A stretch of 6,932 bases of DNA from Candidatus Aminicenantota bacterium (GTDB lineage Bacteria; Acidobacteriota; Aminicenantia; Aminicenantales; Saccharicenantaceae). Below the pieces are notes generated by a model, which saw only the letters and a program-made list of their open reading frames with translations, ran no database searches and had not been told where the DNA came from. Both the position numbers and the translations under genes were made by a program. The stretch spans positions 1-6,932 of the forward strand of contig JALHVH010000234.1 in assembly GCA_022867105.1 (NCBI GenBank). The letters are read 5' to 3'. Positions 1-6,930 of this stretch are shown piece by piece; the stretch's first letter is position 1, and every line of letters starts with the position of its first letter.

Positions 1-1491
1 CTTGTTGAATCGTCACTCATCGTGTTCACCGGCGATCACGGCGAATCTCTGGGCGAGCACGGCGAAGGCACGCACGGCTTCCTCGCTTACAACACGACGC
101 TCTGGGTCCCCCTGATCATCGCTCAGCCCGGGCTCGGCCACGGGGTCGTCCCGGAACCCGTTTCGCACGTGGATATCTTCCCGACGGTATGCGACCTTCT
201 GGGAGTCTCGAAGCCCGGCCGCCTCCAGGGGGCCTCCCTCGTTCCGTCCATGAAGGGAGGGAAGCCCGGAGAGGGCCCCATCTATTTCGAATCCCTCTCC
301 CCCTATTACAACATGGGCTGGGCGCCGATCGCGGGTTTCATCCGGGGGGACAAGAAATTCATCGACTCCCCCATCCCCGAGATCTACGACCTGGGAAAAG
401 ATTTCGACGAGACGAGGAATATCGCTGATGCGCGCGCGGCGGCCGCTGGAAAGGAAGAGCTCGCTGGGCTCGTCCGCGAGCAATCTTCAGCGCAGGCGGA
501 CATGGCCGAACGGAGGCCGGACAGGGAGACCGTCGAAAGACTGAGGAGCCTGGGCTACGTGGCCGGCCTCCGGGCCCCCGGCAAATCCCGTCCTGAGAAC
601 TTCGGCCCGGAGGACGACGTCAAAGCCCTCCTGCCATTCTACGAAAAGGCCATGGGCGCCCTGGGACTTTATCGAGGGGGTAAGACCCGCGAGGCCGTGG
701 AAGAGGTCAAGGAGGTCATCGGGGCCAGGAAGAACATCAGCACGGCCTATCTCAACCTCGCCTATTTTTACAAGGAGGAGGGCCGGCTGTCGGACGCCGC
801 ATCCGTCCTCAAGACGGGTTTTGAGGCCCTGCCGAACAACTACTACGTTTTTCTCGAATACGTCACCTGCCTCTACGAGATCGGCAATTTTGACGAGGCG
901 ATCCGAGTGTTCGAAGGGAAGCGGCCGCCGCAGGTCGAATTCGACCCGGTGATCTGGAACTATGCCGGACTCGCCCGGCTGAAAAAGGGGGACGAGGCGA
1001 AAGCCCGGGAGTGTCTCGAAAGGTCCCTGAGAATCGACGCGGATTTCGCCGTCACCTGGTACGAAATGGGCAATCTCCACTATTCCGCCTTCCAGAGGAC
1101 CGGGGACCGTTCGCGGTTGGACCAGGCCGAGGCGAGCCTGCGGAAAGCGATCGCCCTTGACCCCGGGAACGGCCCGGCCCACTATGTCCTGGGCGTGACG
1201 CTGTACCAAAAGAAGGATTACCCGGGAGCCGCTGCCGACCTGGAAAAAACCCTGGCGCTCGACCCGAACCTCAATGAAGCTCTCTATTATCTGGGGTTGG
1301 TCTATTTTCAGAAAGCGGACCCCGCCAGGGCGTGCTCCTATTTCAAGAAGTTCCGGACGACCCCCGGTTTCGACCTCCTTTCCGCCGAAGAGAAAGCCAT
1401 GATCGAGGACATCCTGGCGAGGTGCTCCGGACGGGAAGGCAGAAGCAGGCCCCCGCAATTGGGGACACAATACCAATTTCCGAATTATTAA
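1..1491 (+). CDS. Sulfatase-like hydrolase (alkaline phosphatase superfamily) with C-terminal TPR repeats, 5' partial
   Basis: The reading frame is open from base 1 (LVESSLIVFTGDHGES), so the GTG at 22 is internal and the true start lies off the left edge. Visible sulfatase features are the metal-binding Asp-His of TGDHG (28-42), GEHGEGTHGF followed by a VPLII strand, the SHVDIFPTVCDLLG helix (about 166-207) and the LRSLGYV motif (about 544-564) that often closes this domain. The formylglycine-type Cys/Ser and the remaining metal ligands would be upstream, so the bond cleaved (sulfate ester, phosphonate or other) cannot be decided. From about 604 to 1371 there are six or seven TPR-like units, such as 736-840, 946-1044, 1045-1170 and 1171-1272, the latter two ending in ALDPGN and ALDPNL. 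TPRs suggest protein-protein contacts. The last 11 residues (QLGTQYQFPNY) and the stop codon come from the hairpin repeat at 1457, so the native C-terminus has probably been replaced. The sulfatase-fold and TPR assignments are firm; the substrate is unknown. Confidence 0.9.
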   Translation, partial: LVESSLIVFTGDHGESLGEHGEGTHGFLAYNTTLWVPLIIAQPGLGHGVVPEPVSHVDIFPTVCDLLGVSKPGRLQGASLVPSMKGGKPGEGPIYFESLSPYYNMGWAPIAGFIRGDKKFIDSPIPEIYDLGKDFDETRNIADARAAAAGKEELAGLVREQSSAQADMAERRPDRETVERLRSLGYVAGLRAPGKSRPENFGPEDDVKALLPFYEKAMGALGLYRGGKTREAVEEVKEVIGARKNISTAYLNLAYFYKEEGRLSDAASVLKTGFEALPNNYYVFLEYVTCLYEIGNFDEAIRVFEGKRPPQVEFDPVIWNYAGLARLKKGDEAKARECLERSLRIDADFAVTWYEMGNLHYSAFQRTGDRSRLDQAEASLRKAIALDPGNGPAHYVLGVTLYQKKDYPGAAADLEKTLALDPNLNEALYYLGLVYFQKADPARACSYFKKFRTTPGFDLLSAEEKAMIEDILARCSGREGRSRPPQLGTQYQFPNY

Positions 1492-1552
1492 AATCTCCCC
1501 TGGAATTTATGTAAAGAATCTTAATTCGGAAATTGGTATTGTGTCCCCGATT
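1457..1552. repeat. Hairpin repeat element, copy 1 (31-nt inverted arms, 34-nt loop)
   Basis: The left arm 1457-1487 and right arm 1522-1552 are reverse complements over 31 nt with one mismatch (T1460). The core of the arms reads GGGGACACAATACCAATT and its complement. The loop 1488-1521 is AT-rich and contains TCCCCTGGAA. The right arm is identical base for base to that of the copy at 6900-6930. The element overlaps the end of the sulfatase-TPR gene and lies 38 bp before the peptidase start. It resembles REP-like or MITE-like palindromes mobilised in trans; I recall similar palindromes scattered through uncultured-bacterium genomes, but no transposase is present here to confirm the class. Confidence 0.95.
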
Positions 1553-1561
1553 GAGTATAAT
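1533..1561 (+). promoter_or_regulatory. Predicted sigma70-type promoter, -35 inside repeat copy 1
   Basis: A perfect TATAAT lies at 1556-1561, four bases after the repeat. Exactly 17 bp upstream is TTGGTA (1533-1538), matching the TTGACA consensus at 4 of 6 positions and lying inside the right arm of the repeat. Transcription would start near 1568, giving a leader of about 23 nt that contains the Shine-Dalgarno at 1574-1580 before the ATG at 1591. The geometry is coherent in a region that is otherwise GC-rich. The call rests on sequence alone; the AT-rich repeat edge could produce the -10 by chance. Confidence 0.5.
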
Positions 1562-1573
1562 TATGGCCCCGTG

Positions 1574-1580
1574 AAGGAGG
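1574..1580 (+). promoter_or_regulatory. Ribosome binding site of the M14 peptidase
   Basis: AAGGAGG ends 10 nt before the ATG at 1591. This strong Shine-Dalgarno fixes the start directly ahead of the signal peptide. Confidence 0.8.
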
Positions 1581-1590
1581 ATATCAAACC

Positions 1591-4527
1591 ATGTGGACTC
1601 GTCATCATCCGATCCGGACAATCATCATCGCGCTTATCGTCATGGCCGTCTGCGCCGCGCCAACGCTCAGGGCCCAGGTCGCGCAAGCCCAGGACAAAGA
1701 CTACACGGCCAAGATCCTGGAATACACGACCGAAAAATTCTTCCTGACCGAGCTCGTCGACCACCTGCCGGCTTCCGCGACGGTCCCGACACCGCTCGCG
1801 GTCCTCGGCCATATCGCCGGAGCACCCGACGTCCTCGACCATTCGGCTGACATCTACAAATACATGCGCGCCCTCGACGCCGCGAGCCCGCGAGTCGAAG
1901 TCTTCTCCTTCGGCCCCACCGACGAAGGCAGGGAGATGATCGGCGTCGCTGTCTCCTCCGAGGAGAATATGGCGCGCCTGGCGCGACTTAAAGAGATCAT
2001 GTCCCGCCTGGCCGACCCCCGCGGCCTCGCCGGAGCGGACGCCGACAAGCTCCTGGCCGAGGGCGTCCCCGTCTATTGGATCACGGGCGGCCTGCACTCC
2101 CAGGAGTGCGGCTCCCCGGAAATGATGATGGAACTGGCCTACCGGCTCGCGGTCGAGGACTCAGACGCCTGCCGCGCCATCCGCAAGAACATGGTCGTCC
2201 TCATGACGCCCATCCTCGAGGTGGACGGCTGGGACCGGGCCGTCGACACGTACCTCTACAAGAAAGACAATAAGGACAAGAAGACCATCCCTCTCGTCTA
2301 CTGGGGGAAATACGTCTCCCACGACAACAACCGCGACGCCATCGGCCAGGGGCTCCAGCTCACCGAGAACCTTCTCAAGGCTTATTTCGCCTGGCACCCG
2401 ATCGTCATGCACGACCTCCACGAGTCCGTCCCGTATCTTTACACCTCGACGGGCACGGGTCCTTACAACGCCTGGCTCGACCCCATCACCGTCAACGAAT
2501 GGGAGGAGATGGCCGCCCACGAGGTCGCCGAGATGACCAGGCGCGGCGTCCCCGGCGTCTGGACCCACGGCTTCTTCGACGGCTGGTCGGCGGGCTACGG
2601 CTTCTACGTCGCCCTTTTCCACAACTCCACGGGGCGGTTTTACGAGACTTTCGGCGGGACCGGGGCCGACACGATGGTCCGGTCCGTAACCGGCGAGTCC
2701 AAGCGAGCATGGTACCGGCCCGACCCTCCCCTGGCGGCCGTGAAGTGGTCCTTCCGGAACAACATCAACTACCAGCAGAGCGCCCTGCTCCTGACCTTCC
2801 GGAACGTGGCCGAGAACAAGGAAAGGTTCCTCCGTAACTTTTACCTGAAGTCCAAGCGGTCCGTGGCCAAGGCGACGATCGAAGGGCCCGCCGCCTACAT
2901 CATCCCTTCGGATACGAAGCGGCCCCTGAGCGCCGCGCGGCTCGTCAACCTTCTCCGAAAAAATGGCGTCGAGGTCCACGCCGCCGCCGCGGAGGTCACG
3001 GTCGGCAAGGACAAGTACCCCGCCGCGAGTTTCATCGTCCGTATGGACCAGCCCTACAGCCGCTGCGCCGACATGCTGCTCGACACCCAGTATTACAGCC
3101 CCAAGGACCCTCAGCCCTATGACGACACGGGCTGGACCCTGGGCCCGCTGTTCAACGTCCGGACGGTGCGCGTCACGGACACGAAGGTCCTCGACGCGAA
3201 GATGACGCTCCTCGCCAAGGATGCGGCGGTCGAAGGGAAGATCGTCAACGTCAAGAAGGGTAAAGCCGCGGCCTTCGCCGTTAACCACACGGCCGAACCC
3301 GAGCTCATGACCTTCCGCTACAAGCTCAAGGACGTCAAGATGCTGGCCGCGGAGGACGGATTCGCCCAGGGCGACGTCAAGTTCCAAGCCGGCGCGTTCA
3401 TCATCCCCCGCGAAGGGAACCCGGCCGACCTCGAGGAGTCGCTCGGCAGGGCTTGCCGGGACCTCGGGCTCATGGCCTATGGGCTCCCGGCACTTCCCTC
3501 CTCCAAGACCCACGACCTCGACGCGCCGCGGATCGCCATCCTCCACAGCTGGGTGAATACGCAGGACGAGGGCTGGTTCCGCCTGGCCTTCGACAGGCTG
3601 GGAATCCCCTACGCCTACATCTCCCTCCAGGACGTCCGGGACGACGCGGACCTCCGCGCGAAATATGACGTCATCGTCTTCCCGCCCTCCGGCTTTTTCG
3701 GCAAGGCCCCGAGGGTGGTCAACGGCATCGGCGGCAAGGAACCCATTCCCTGGAAGAAATCCGATAAATATCCCAACCTCGGCGGGCCCGATTCGCGCGA
3801 CGATATCCGCGGCGGACTGGAGCTCGCGGGGATCGTCCACCTCAAGTCGTTCATTGAGCAGGGTGGGCTCTTTGTCCCCATCACAAACATGGCCGAGCTT
3901 CCGGTGAGCTACGGCATCGTGGAGAGCGTCGCCGTGGTTAACCCGCCGAACCTCCGGGTGTCTGGGTCGGTCCTGAGCGCTAACATCTCAGACCTCTTGA
4001 GCCCCATCGGATACGGCTACGATCGGAACTTAGGCGTTTATTTCGGCGGCGGCCCGGTGCTCGAGACGGGCATTAAGGCCGTGACAGGGGCCGAGATCGA
4101 GGACATGTTCGGCGGCGGCTCGAAAGACCGGCCCTCGGGCCGGGGAAGCGTCAAGGACCCCGACGTGATCCAGGGCCGGATTCAGAAGGTCGACAAGGTC
4201 CAGGGCGCCGGCGCGGGCATCCCGGCCGAGTACAGGGACCTCTTCGATCTCTACATGCCGGCCGACTTGAAAACGGTCCGGGTGGTCATGCGCTTCGACA
4301 CGGCCGACAAGCTCCTCGTCTCGGGGCTCCTGGAAGGCGGCGAGGCCCTGGCGGCCAAACCCGCGGTCGTGGACGTCCCCGTCGGCAAGGGTCACGTCGT
4401 CTTCTTCGCCATCAACCCGATGTGGCGCCAGCAAACGGTCGGCAGCTTCTTCCTGCTCTTCAACGCGGTGTTGAATTACAGGAATTTGGACGCCGGGAGG
4501 CCGACGCCCGCTCCCACAGGAAAATGA
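1591..4527 (+). CDS. Secreted M14 family zinc carboxypeptidase-like metallopeptidase with C-terminal GATase1-like domain
   Basis: This 978-residue protein starts with a signal peptide: MWTRHHPIRT, a hydrophobic core at residues 11-23, and likely cleavage near Ala28. The M14 domain spans roughly residues 55-400. It contains the HxxE zinc motif GGLHSQE (His169, Glu172), HDNNRD (244-249, with the Asn-Arg pair expected for carboxylate binding), DLHES with the probable third zinc ligand His277, and FYETFGG with Glu352 as candidate general base. A middle region of about 400-640 is probably beta-rich. From about residue 643 (DAPRIAILHSW) to the end, a class I glutamine amidotransferase-like fold is likely (YDVIVFPPSGF; later GKGHVVFFAINPMWR), as in other large bacterial M14 peptidases. 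The enzyme is expected to trim peptides outside the cytoplasm. It has its own promoter and Shine-Dalgarno after repeat copy 1, and its stop lies 4 nt before the next gene. Codons end mostly in C or G. Family call is strong; substrate specificity is unknown. Confidence 0.93.
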   Translation: MWTRHHPIRTIIIALIVMAVCAAPTLRAQVAQAQDKDYTAKILEYTTEKFFLTELVDHLPASATVPTPLAVLGHIAGAPDVLDHSADIYKYMRALDAASPRVEVFSFGPTDEGREMIGVAVSSEENMARLARLKEIMSRLADPRGLAGADADKLLAEGVPVYWITGGLHSQECGSPEMMMELAYRLAVEDSDACRAIRKNMVVLMTPILEVDGWDRAVDTYLYKKDNKDKKTIPLVYWGKYVSHDNNRDAIGQGLQLTENLLKAYFAWHPIVMHDLHESVPYLYTSTGTGPYNAWLDPITVNEWEEMAAHEVAEMTRRGVPGVWTHGFFDGWSAGYGFYVALFHNSTGRFYETFGGTGADTMVRSVTGESKRAWYRPDPPLAAVKWSFRNNINYQQSALLLTFRNVAENKERFLRNFYLKSKRSVAKATIEGPAAYIIPSDTKRPLSAARLVNLLRKNGVEVHAAAAEVTVGKDKYPAASFIVRMDQPYSRCADMLLDTQYYSPKDPQPYDDTGWTLGPLFNVRTVRVTDTKVLDAKMTLLAKDAAVEGKIVNVKKGKAAAFAVNHTAEPELMTFRYKLKDVKMLAAEDGFAQGDVKFQAGAFIIPREGNPADLEESLGRACRDLGLMAYGLPALPSSKTHDLDAPRIAILHSWVNTQDEGWFRLAFDRLGIPYAYISLQDVRDDADLRAKYDVIVFPPSGFFGKAPRVVNGIGGKEPIPWKKSDKYPNLGGPDSRDDIRGGLELAGIVHLKSFIEQGGLFVPITNMAELPVSYGIVESVAVVNPPNLRVSGSVLSANISDLLSPIGYGYDRNLGVYFGGGPVLETGIKAVTGAEIEDMFGGGSKDRPSGRGSVKDPDVIQGRIQKVDKVQGAGAGIPAEYRDLFDLYMPADLKTVRVVMRFDTADKLLVSGLLEGGEALAAKPAVVDVPVGKGHVVFFAINPMWRQQTVGSFFLLFNAVLNYRNLDAGRPTPAPTGK

Positions 4528-4531
4528 TGTT

Positions 4532-5542
4532 GTGGAAACGTCTCTTTTTCCGGGAGTTGCCAAGACACGGTCCTTTCGGTCTATCGTCTTTTTCGGCCTT
4601 GCCCTGGCCTCGCTCGTAGCAGACGGCCTCGCGGCCGGGACGTTCAATATCAACGTCCTGCCTCGGGAGTTCGTTCAAATTGTCGAGCGAAGCCCGGGCA
4701 TACTGAACGTCATTGGGCTGGAATACTGGAAAATAATCCTTGATGTGGTCAGCGCGGTCGAAAACGAAGGCCTGATGGGGATCTCGGAGGAGATCTATCT
4801 GCCGTTGGGGACCCAGAGGTCGATCATAGAGAAGATCCGGACGGCGGCCGGAGAGAACTATTATCTCCACCGCTTTCTCCGGAGGCTGGTCCGGGAGCTA
4901 CCGGACACGAAATGGGGAAGGTTCTATCGCTCCGTGGAGGAAGAGACGGGGCTCAACGACATCCCGCGCGAATTCGAGGGCGAGGCGGAGCCGGTCGTCA
5001 CGGAAGATCGAAGCGAGGTCGGCTTCGAGGCCGAAATATCGGAGGCGCAACCGTTTGAAATACCCTTCGGCCCGGGATTTCTCTTCATCCTGGAGCCATG
5101 GCCCCTCGGCCGGCGGATCATGGTCAAGCAGGAGAACCGTGGCGAGGACCTCTCCCGGCTGACGCCGCCCTTCCATTTCGTCCCCAACCCCAGGGAAGTC
5201 GAAGGCTGGCACTTCCGCAATGCGGACAACACGGGTCCCAACGCGCCCGGGGAGAAGAACGTCAACGCCCCGGGCGAGGAAAGGGAATTCATCTTTTCCC
5301 CCAAGGTGGGCCTGACGATCAATGTTCCCGGAACCGGGCGTCCGCCTTCGGCCGAGGAGATCGACGCCGTCCGGGCCTTCGGCCGGGGCAAGCTGGTAAT
5401 CCTCGCCCACAAGCTGGCGGGCCTGGAACCGGGCGCTCAAGCGCGGTTCGCATGGATGAAATTCCGCGTCGAATTGACGTGGGCCCTGAAAAGCAAATGG
5501 GGGGAGGAACCGTTGACTTTCGCATTCTGCTCCATAGAATAG
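4532..5542 (+). CDS. Exported protein of unknown function
   Basis: I do not recognise this 336-residue protein. With the GTG at 4532 as start it has a basic N-region (KTRSFRS), a hydrophobic stretch at residues 18-30 and a likely cleavage site near Ala34-Ala35, so it is probably exported. Residues about 45-135 look helical (EYWKIILDVVSAVENEGL, SIIEKIRTAAGENYYLHRFLRRLVREL). The second half is richer in Pro, Gly and aromatic residues: PWPLGRRIMVKQENRG, GWHFRNADNTGPN, NAPGEEREFIFSP, and a Trp-rich end (FAWMKFRVELTW). The only cysteine is Cys333. Start choice is uncertain: Shine-Dalgarno support for the GTG is weak (AGG at 4518-4520), while an ATGA overlap with the peptidase stop opens a different frame ending at 4619. 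Tight linkage to the peptidase and to the di-haem peroxidase gene suggests co-expression. Its codons are more mixed than those of the peptidase. Function should be left as hypothetical. Confidence 0.8.
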   Translation: METSLFPGVAKTRSFRSIVFFGLALASLVADGLAAGTFNINVLPREFVQIVERSPGILNVIGLEYWKIILDVVSAVENEGLMGISEEIYLPLGTQRSIIEKIRTAAGENYYLHRFLRRLVRELPDTKWGRFYRSVEEETGLNDIPREFEGEAEPVVTEDRSEVGFEAEISEAQPFEIPFGPGFLFILEPWPLGRRIMVKQENRGEDLSRLTPPFHFVPNPREVEGWHFRNADNTGPNAPGEKNVNAPGEEREFIFSPKVGLTINVPGTGRPPSAEEIDAVRAFGRGKLVILAHKLAGLEPGAQARFAWMKFRVELTWALKSKWGEEPLTFAFCSIE

Positions 5543-5583
5543 TGATTCGACGGAACGGGAGAGTGGTTGACGGCCCCACCTGA

Positions 5584-5589
5584 TGGAGG
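5584..5589 (+). promoter_or_regulatory. Ribosome binding site of the di-haem peroxidase
   Basis: TGGAGG lies 4 nt before the ATG at 5594. This favours the ATG over the upstream in-frame TTG at 5567, because MKRRFF then begins a standard signal peptide. Confidence 0.65.
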
Positions 5590-5593
5590 TTTC

Positions 5594-6835
5594 ATGAAAA
5601 GAAGGTTTTTCGCGGCGGTAATCCTGTCTCTTCTTGTCGTTATTTTTCTGCCTTCACTTTCGGCCCAGAAGGGCCCGGCCAAGCTCTCTCCCCTGGAGGA
5701 CCTGGGCAAGCGACTGTTCTTCGACAAGAACCTGTCTTCGCCCGCCGGGCAGGACTGCACGGCCTGCCATGGCCCGAAGGTCGGTTTTACCGGTCAGGAC
5801 GAGCACATTAATAAAGTCGGGGGCGTCTACGAGGGCGCGGTCAAAGGCCGGTTCGGAAACCGCAAGCCCCCCGCTGCCGCCTATGCCGGCGACAGCCCGA
5901 AGCTCCAACGGGACGAGGACGGGAACTTCGTCGGCGGCATGTTCTGGGATGGACGGGCGACGGGGGAAACGCTGGGCGACCCCCTGGCGGAGCAAGCTTT
6001 GGGCCCCTTCATGAATCCCCTCGAGCAGAACATGCCCGACAAAAAGAGCATCATCCTTGCGGTCAGGAAATCGGACTACGCCAGCCTCTTCGAAAAAGTC
6101 TGGGGATCCGGCTCCCTCGACGCCGACAAGGACGTTGACGGGACCTACGTCAGGATCGGCCGCGCCATCGCCGCTTATGAAAGATCGGCCGAGGTCAATC
6201 CTTTCAACTCGAAGTTCGACGATTTCTGGCGAGCAGCCACGGCCAATGGGCTCAAAGTCGAATCCATCAACGACTCCAACGCCGCCGGCTTTAAAAATCT
6301 GGGATTGGCAGACGCCGAGCTCAGGGGCCTCGTCCTTTTCAACACCAAAGGCATGTGCTCCAACTGTCATGTCCTGACCGCCGCGAATGACAAACCGCCC
6401 GTGTTTACGGACTACACATACGACAACCTCGGGATCCCCGAGAACCCGGAAAACCCGTTCTTCGGGCAGGAGAAAAAGTACAATCCAGACGGGAAGACCT
6501 GGGTGGACCGGGGGCTCGGCGGCACCCTGGATTCCGTCGCCAAGTATCAGCCGTTCGCGGCCGAGAACATGGGCAAGTATAAGATCCCGACGCTGCGAAA
6601 TGTCGACCTGAGGCCGTCTCCCGGCTTCGTCAAAGCGTTCATGCACAACGGGTACTTCAAGAACCTGAAGGACATCGTCCATTTCTATAACACGCGGGAC
6701 AAGGCGGGGATCTCCTGGCCCCCTCCAGAGATCGCCGCGAACGTCAACAAGACCGAAACGGGAAACCTTGGCCTCGCCCGCGATGAAGAGAACGCCATCG
6801 TCGAGTTCATAAAGACCTTATCGGACCGCCGTTAA
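5594..6835 (+). CDS. Periplasmic di-haem cytochrome c peroxidase / MauG-family protein
   Basis: This 413-residue protein starts with the signal peptide MKRRFFAAVILSLLVVIFLP, cleaved near SLSA-QK (Ala24). Two c-type haem motifs are present: CTACH (Cys55, Cys58, His59) and CSNCH (Cys255, Cys258, His259). Family motifs include LGKRLFFDKNLS before the first haem, MFWDGRA (residues about 116-122), GPFMNPLEQNM, NPFNSKFDDFW, and YKIPTLRNVDLRPSPGFVKAFMHNG near the C-terminus. Met350 of FMHNG is the expected distal ligand of the C-terminal haem, as in bacterial cytochrome c peroxidases; MauG has Tyr there. The likely role is reduction of hydrogen peroxide with electrons from small periplasmic donors, although oxidation of a protein substrate cannot be excluded. 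The protein is somewhat longer than classic peroxidases of about 320-350 residues, with extra sequence around PENPENPFFGQEKKYNPDG between the second haem and the C-terminal ligand region. It follows the unknown exported protein by 51 nt, and its stop abuts repeat copy 2. Confidence 0.94.
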   Translation: MKRRFFAAVILSLLVVIFLPSLSAQKGPAKLSPLEDLGKRLFFDKNLSSPAGQDCTACHGPKVGFTGQDEHINKVGGVYEGAVKGRFGNRKPPAAAYAGDSPKLQRDEDGNFVGGMFWDGRATGETLGDPLAEQALGPFMNPLEQNMPDKKSIILAVRKSDYASLFEKVWGSGSLDADKDVDGTYVRIGRAIAAYERSAEVNPFNSKFDDFWRAATANGLKVESINDSNAAGFKNLGLADAELRGLVLFNTKGMCSNCHVLTAANDKPPVFTDYTYDNLGIPENPENPFFGQEKKYNPDGKTWVDRGLGGTLDSVAKYQPFAAENMGKYKIPTLRNVDLRPSPGFVKAFMHNGYFKNLKDIVHFYNTRDKAGISWPPPEIAANVNKTETGNLGLARDEENAIVEFIKTLSDRR

Positions 6836-6930
6836 ATCGGCGACACAATACCAATTTCCGAATTAAAAATCGGGGCGAATTTTCCCCTGGAAAACCCGGT
6901 AATTCGGAAATTGGTATTGTGTCCCCGATT
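6835..6930. repeat. Hairpin repeat element, copy 2 (31-nt inverted arms, 34-nt loop)
   Basis: Left arm 6835-6865 and right arm 6900-6930 are reverse complements over 31 nt with one mismatch (C6841). The loop 6866-6899 is 34 nt, the same length as in copy 1, but mostly different in sequence; it shares AAAATC and TCCCCTGGAA in the same order. The first base is the last base of the peroxidase stop codon TAA (6833-6835). TA flanks the element on both sides (6833-6834 and 6931-6932), which extends the palindrome by two pairs and could be a TA target duplication. As a long hairpin directly after a gene it may protect or terminate the transcript, but no clear U-run follows before the window ends. 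Confidence 0.95.

Noticed and set aside
487..1476. Antisense open frame (329 codons) opposite the TPR region
   Set aside because: Same cause: a shadow of GC-rich coding sequence. The + strand frame shows clear TPR periodicity.
1457..1552. Classic Rho-independent terminator after the sulfatase gene
   Set aside because: The stem is far longer than a usual terminator, the loop is 34 nt and no T run follows the right arm. The sequence recurs at 6835, so it is better described as a dispersed repeat.
1636..1660. Lipobox at Cys21 of the peptidase
   Set aside because: The residues before Cys21 are Met-Ala-Val, with Val at -1, which does not fit the usual lipobox. A standard signal peptide near Ala28 is more likely.
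2161..3840. Long antisense open frame (559 codons) opposite the peptidase gene
   Set aside because: It mirrors a GC-rich gene with codons ending in C or G, which removes stops from the opposite strand. Its translation shows no recognisable domain, and the + strand frame has full family motifs.
4524..4619. Small 31-residue peptide MMLWKRLFFREL overlapping the peptidase stop
   Set aside because: Too short and without support as a separate gene. It matters only as a possible frameshifted start of the exported gene, listed as a finding.
5567..5572. TTGACG as a -35 box for the peroxidase gene
   Set aside because: A -10 box at normal spacing would fall at about 5590-5595, overlapping the start codon, and no TATAAT-like sequence is there.
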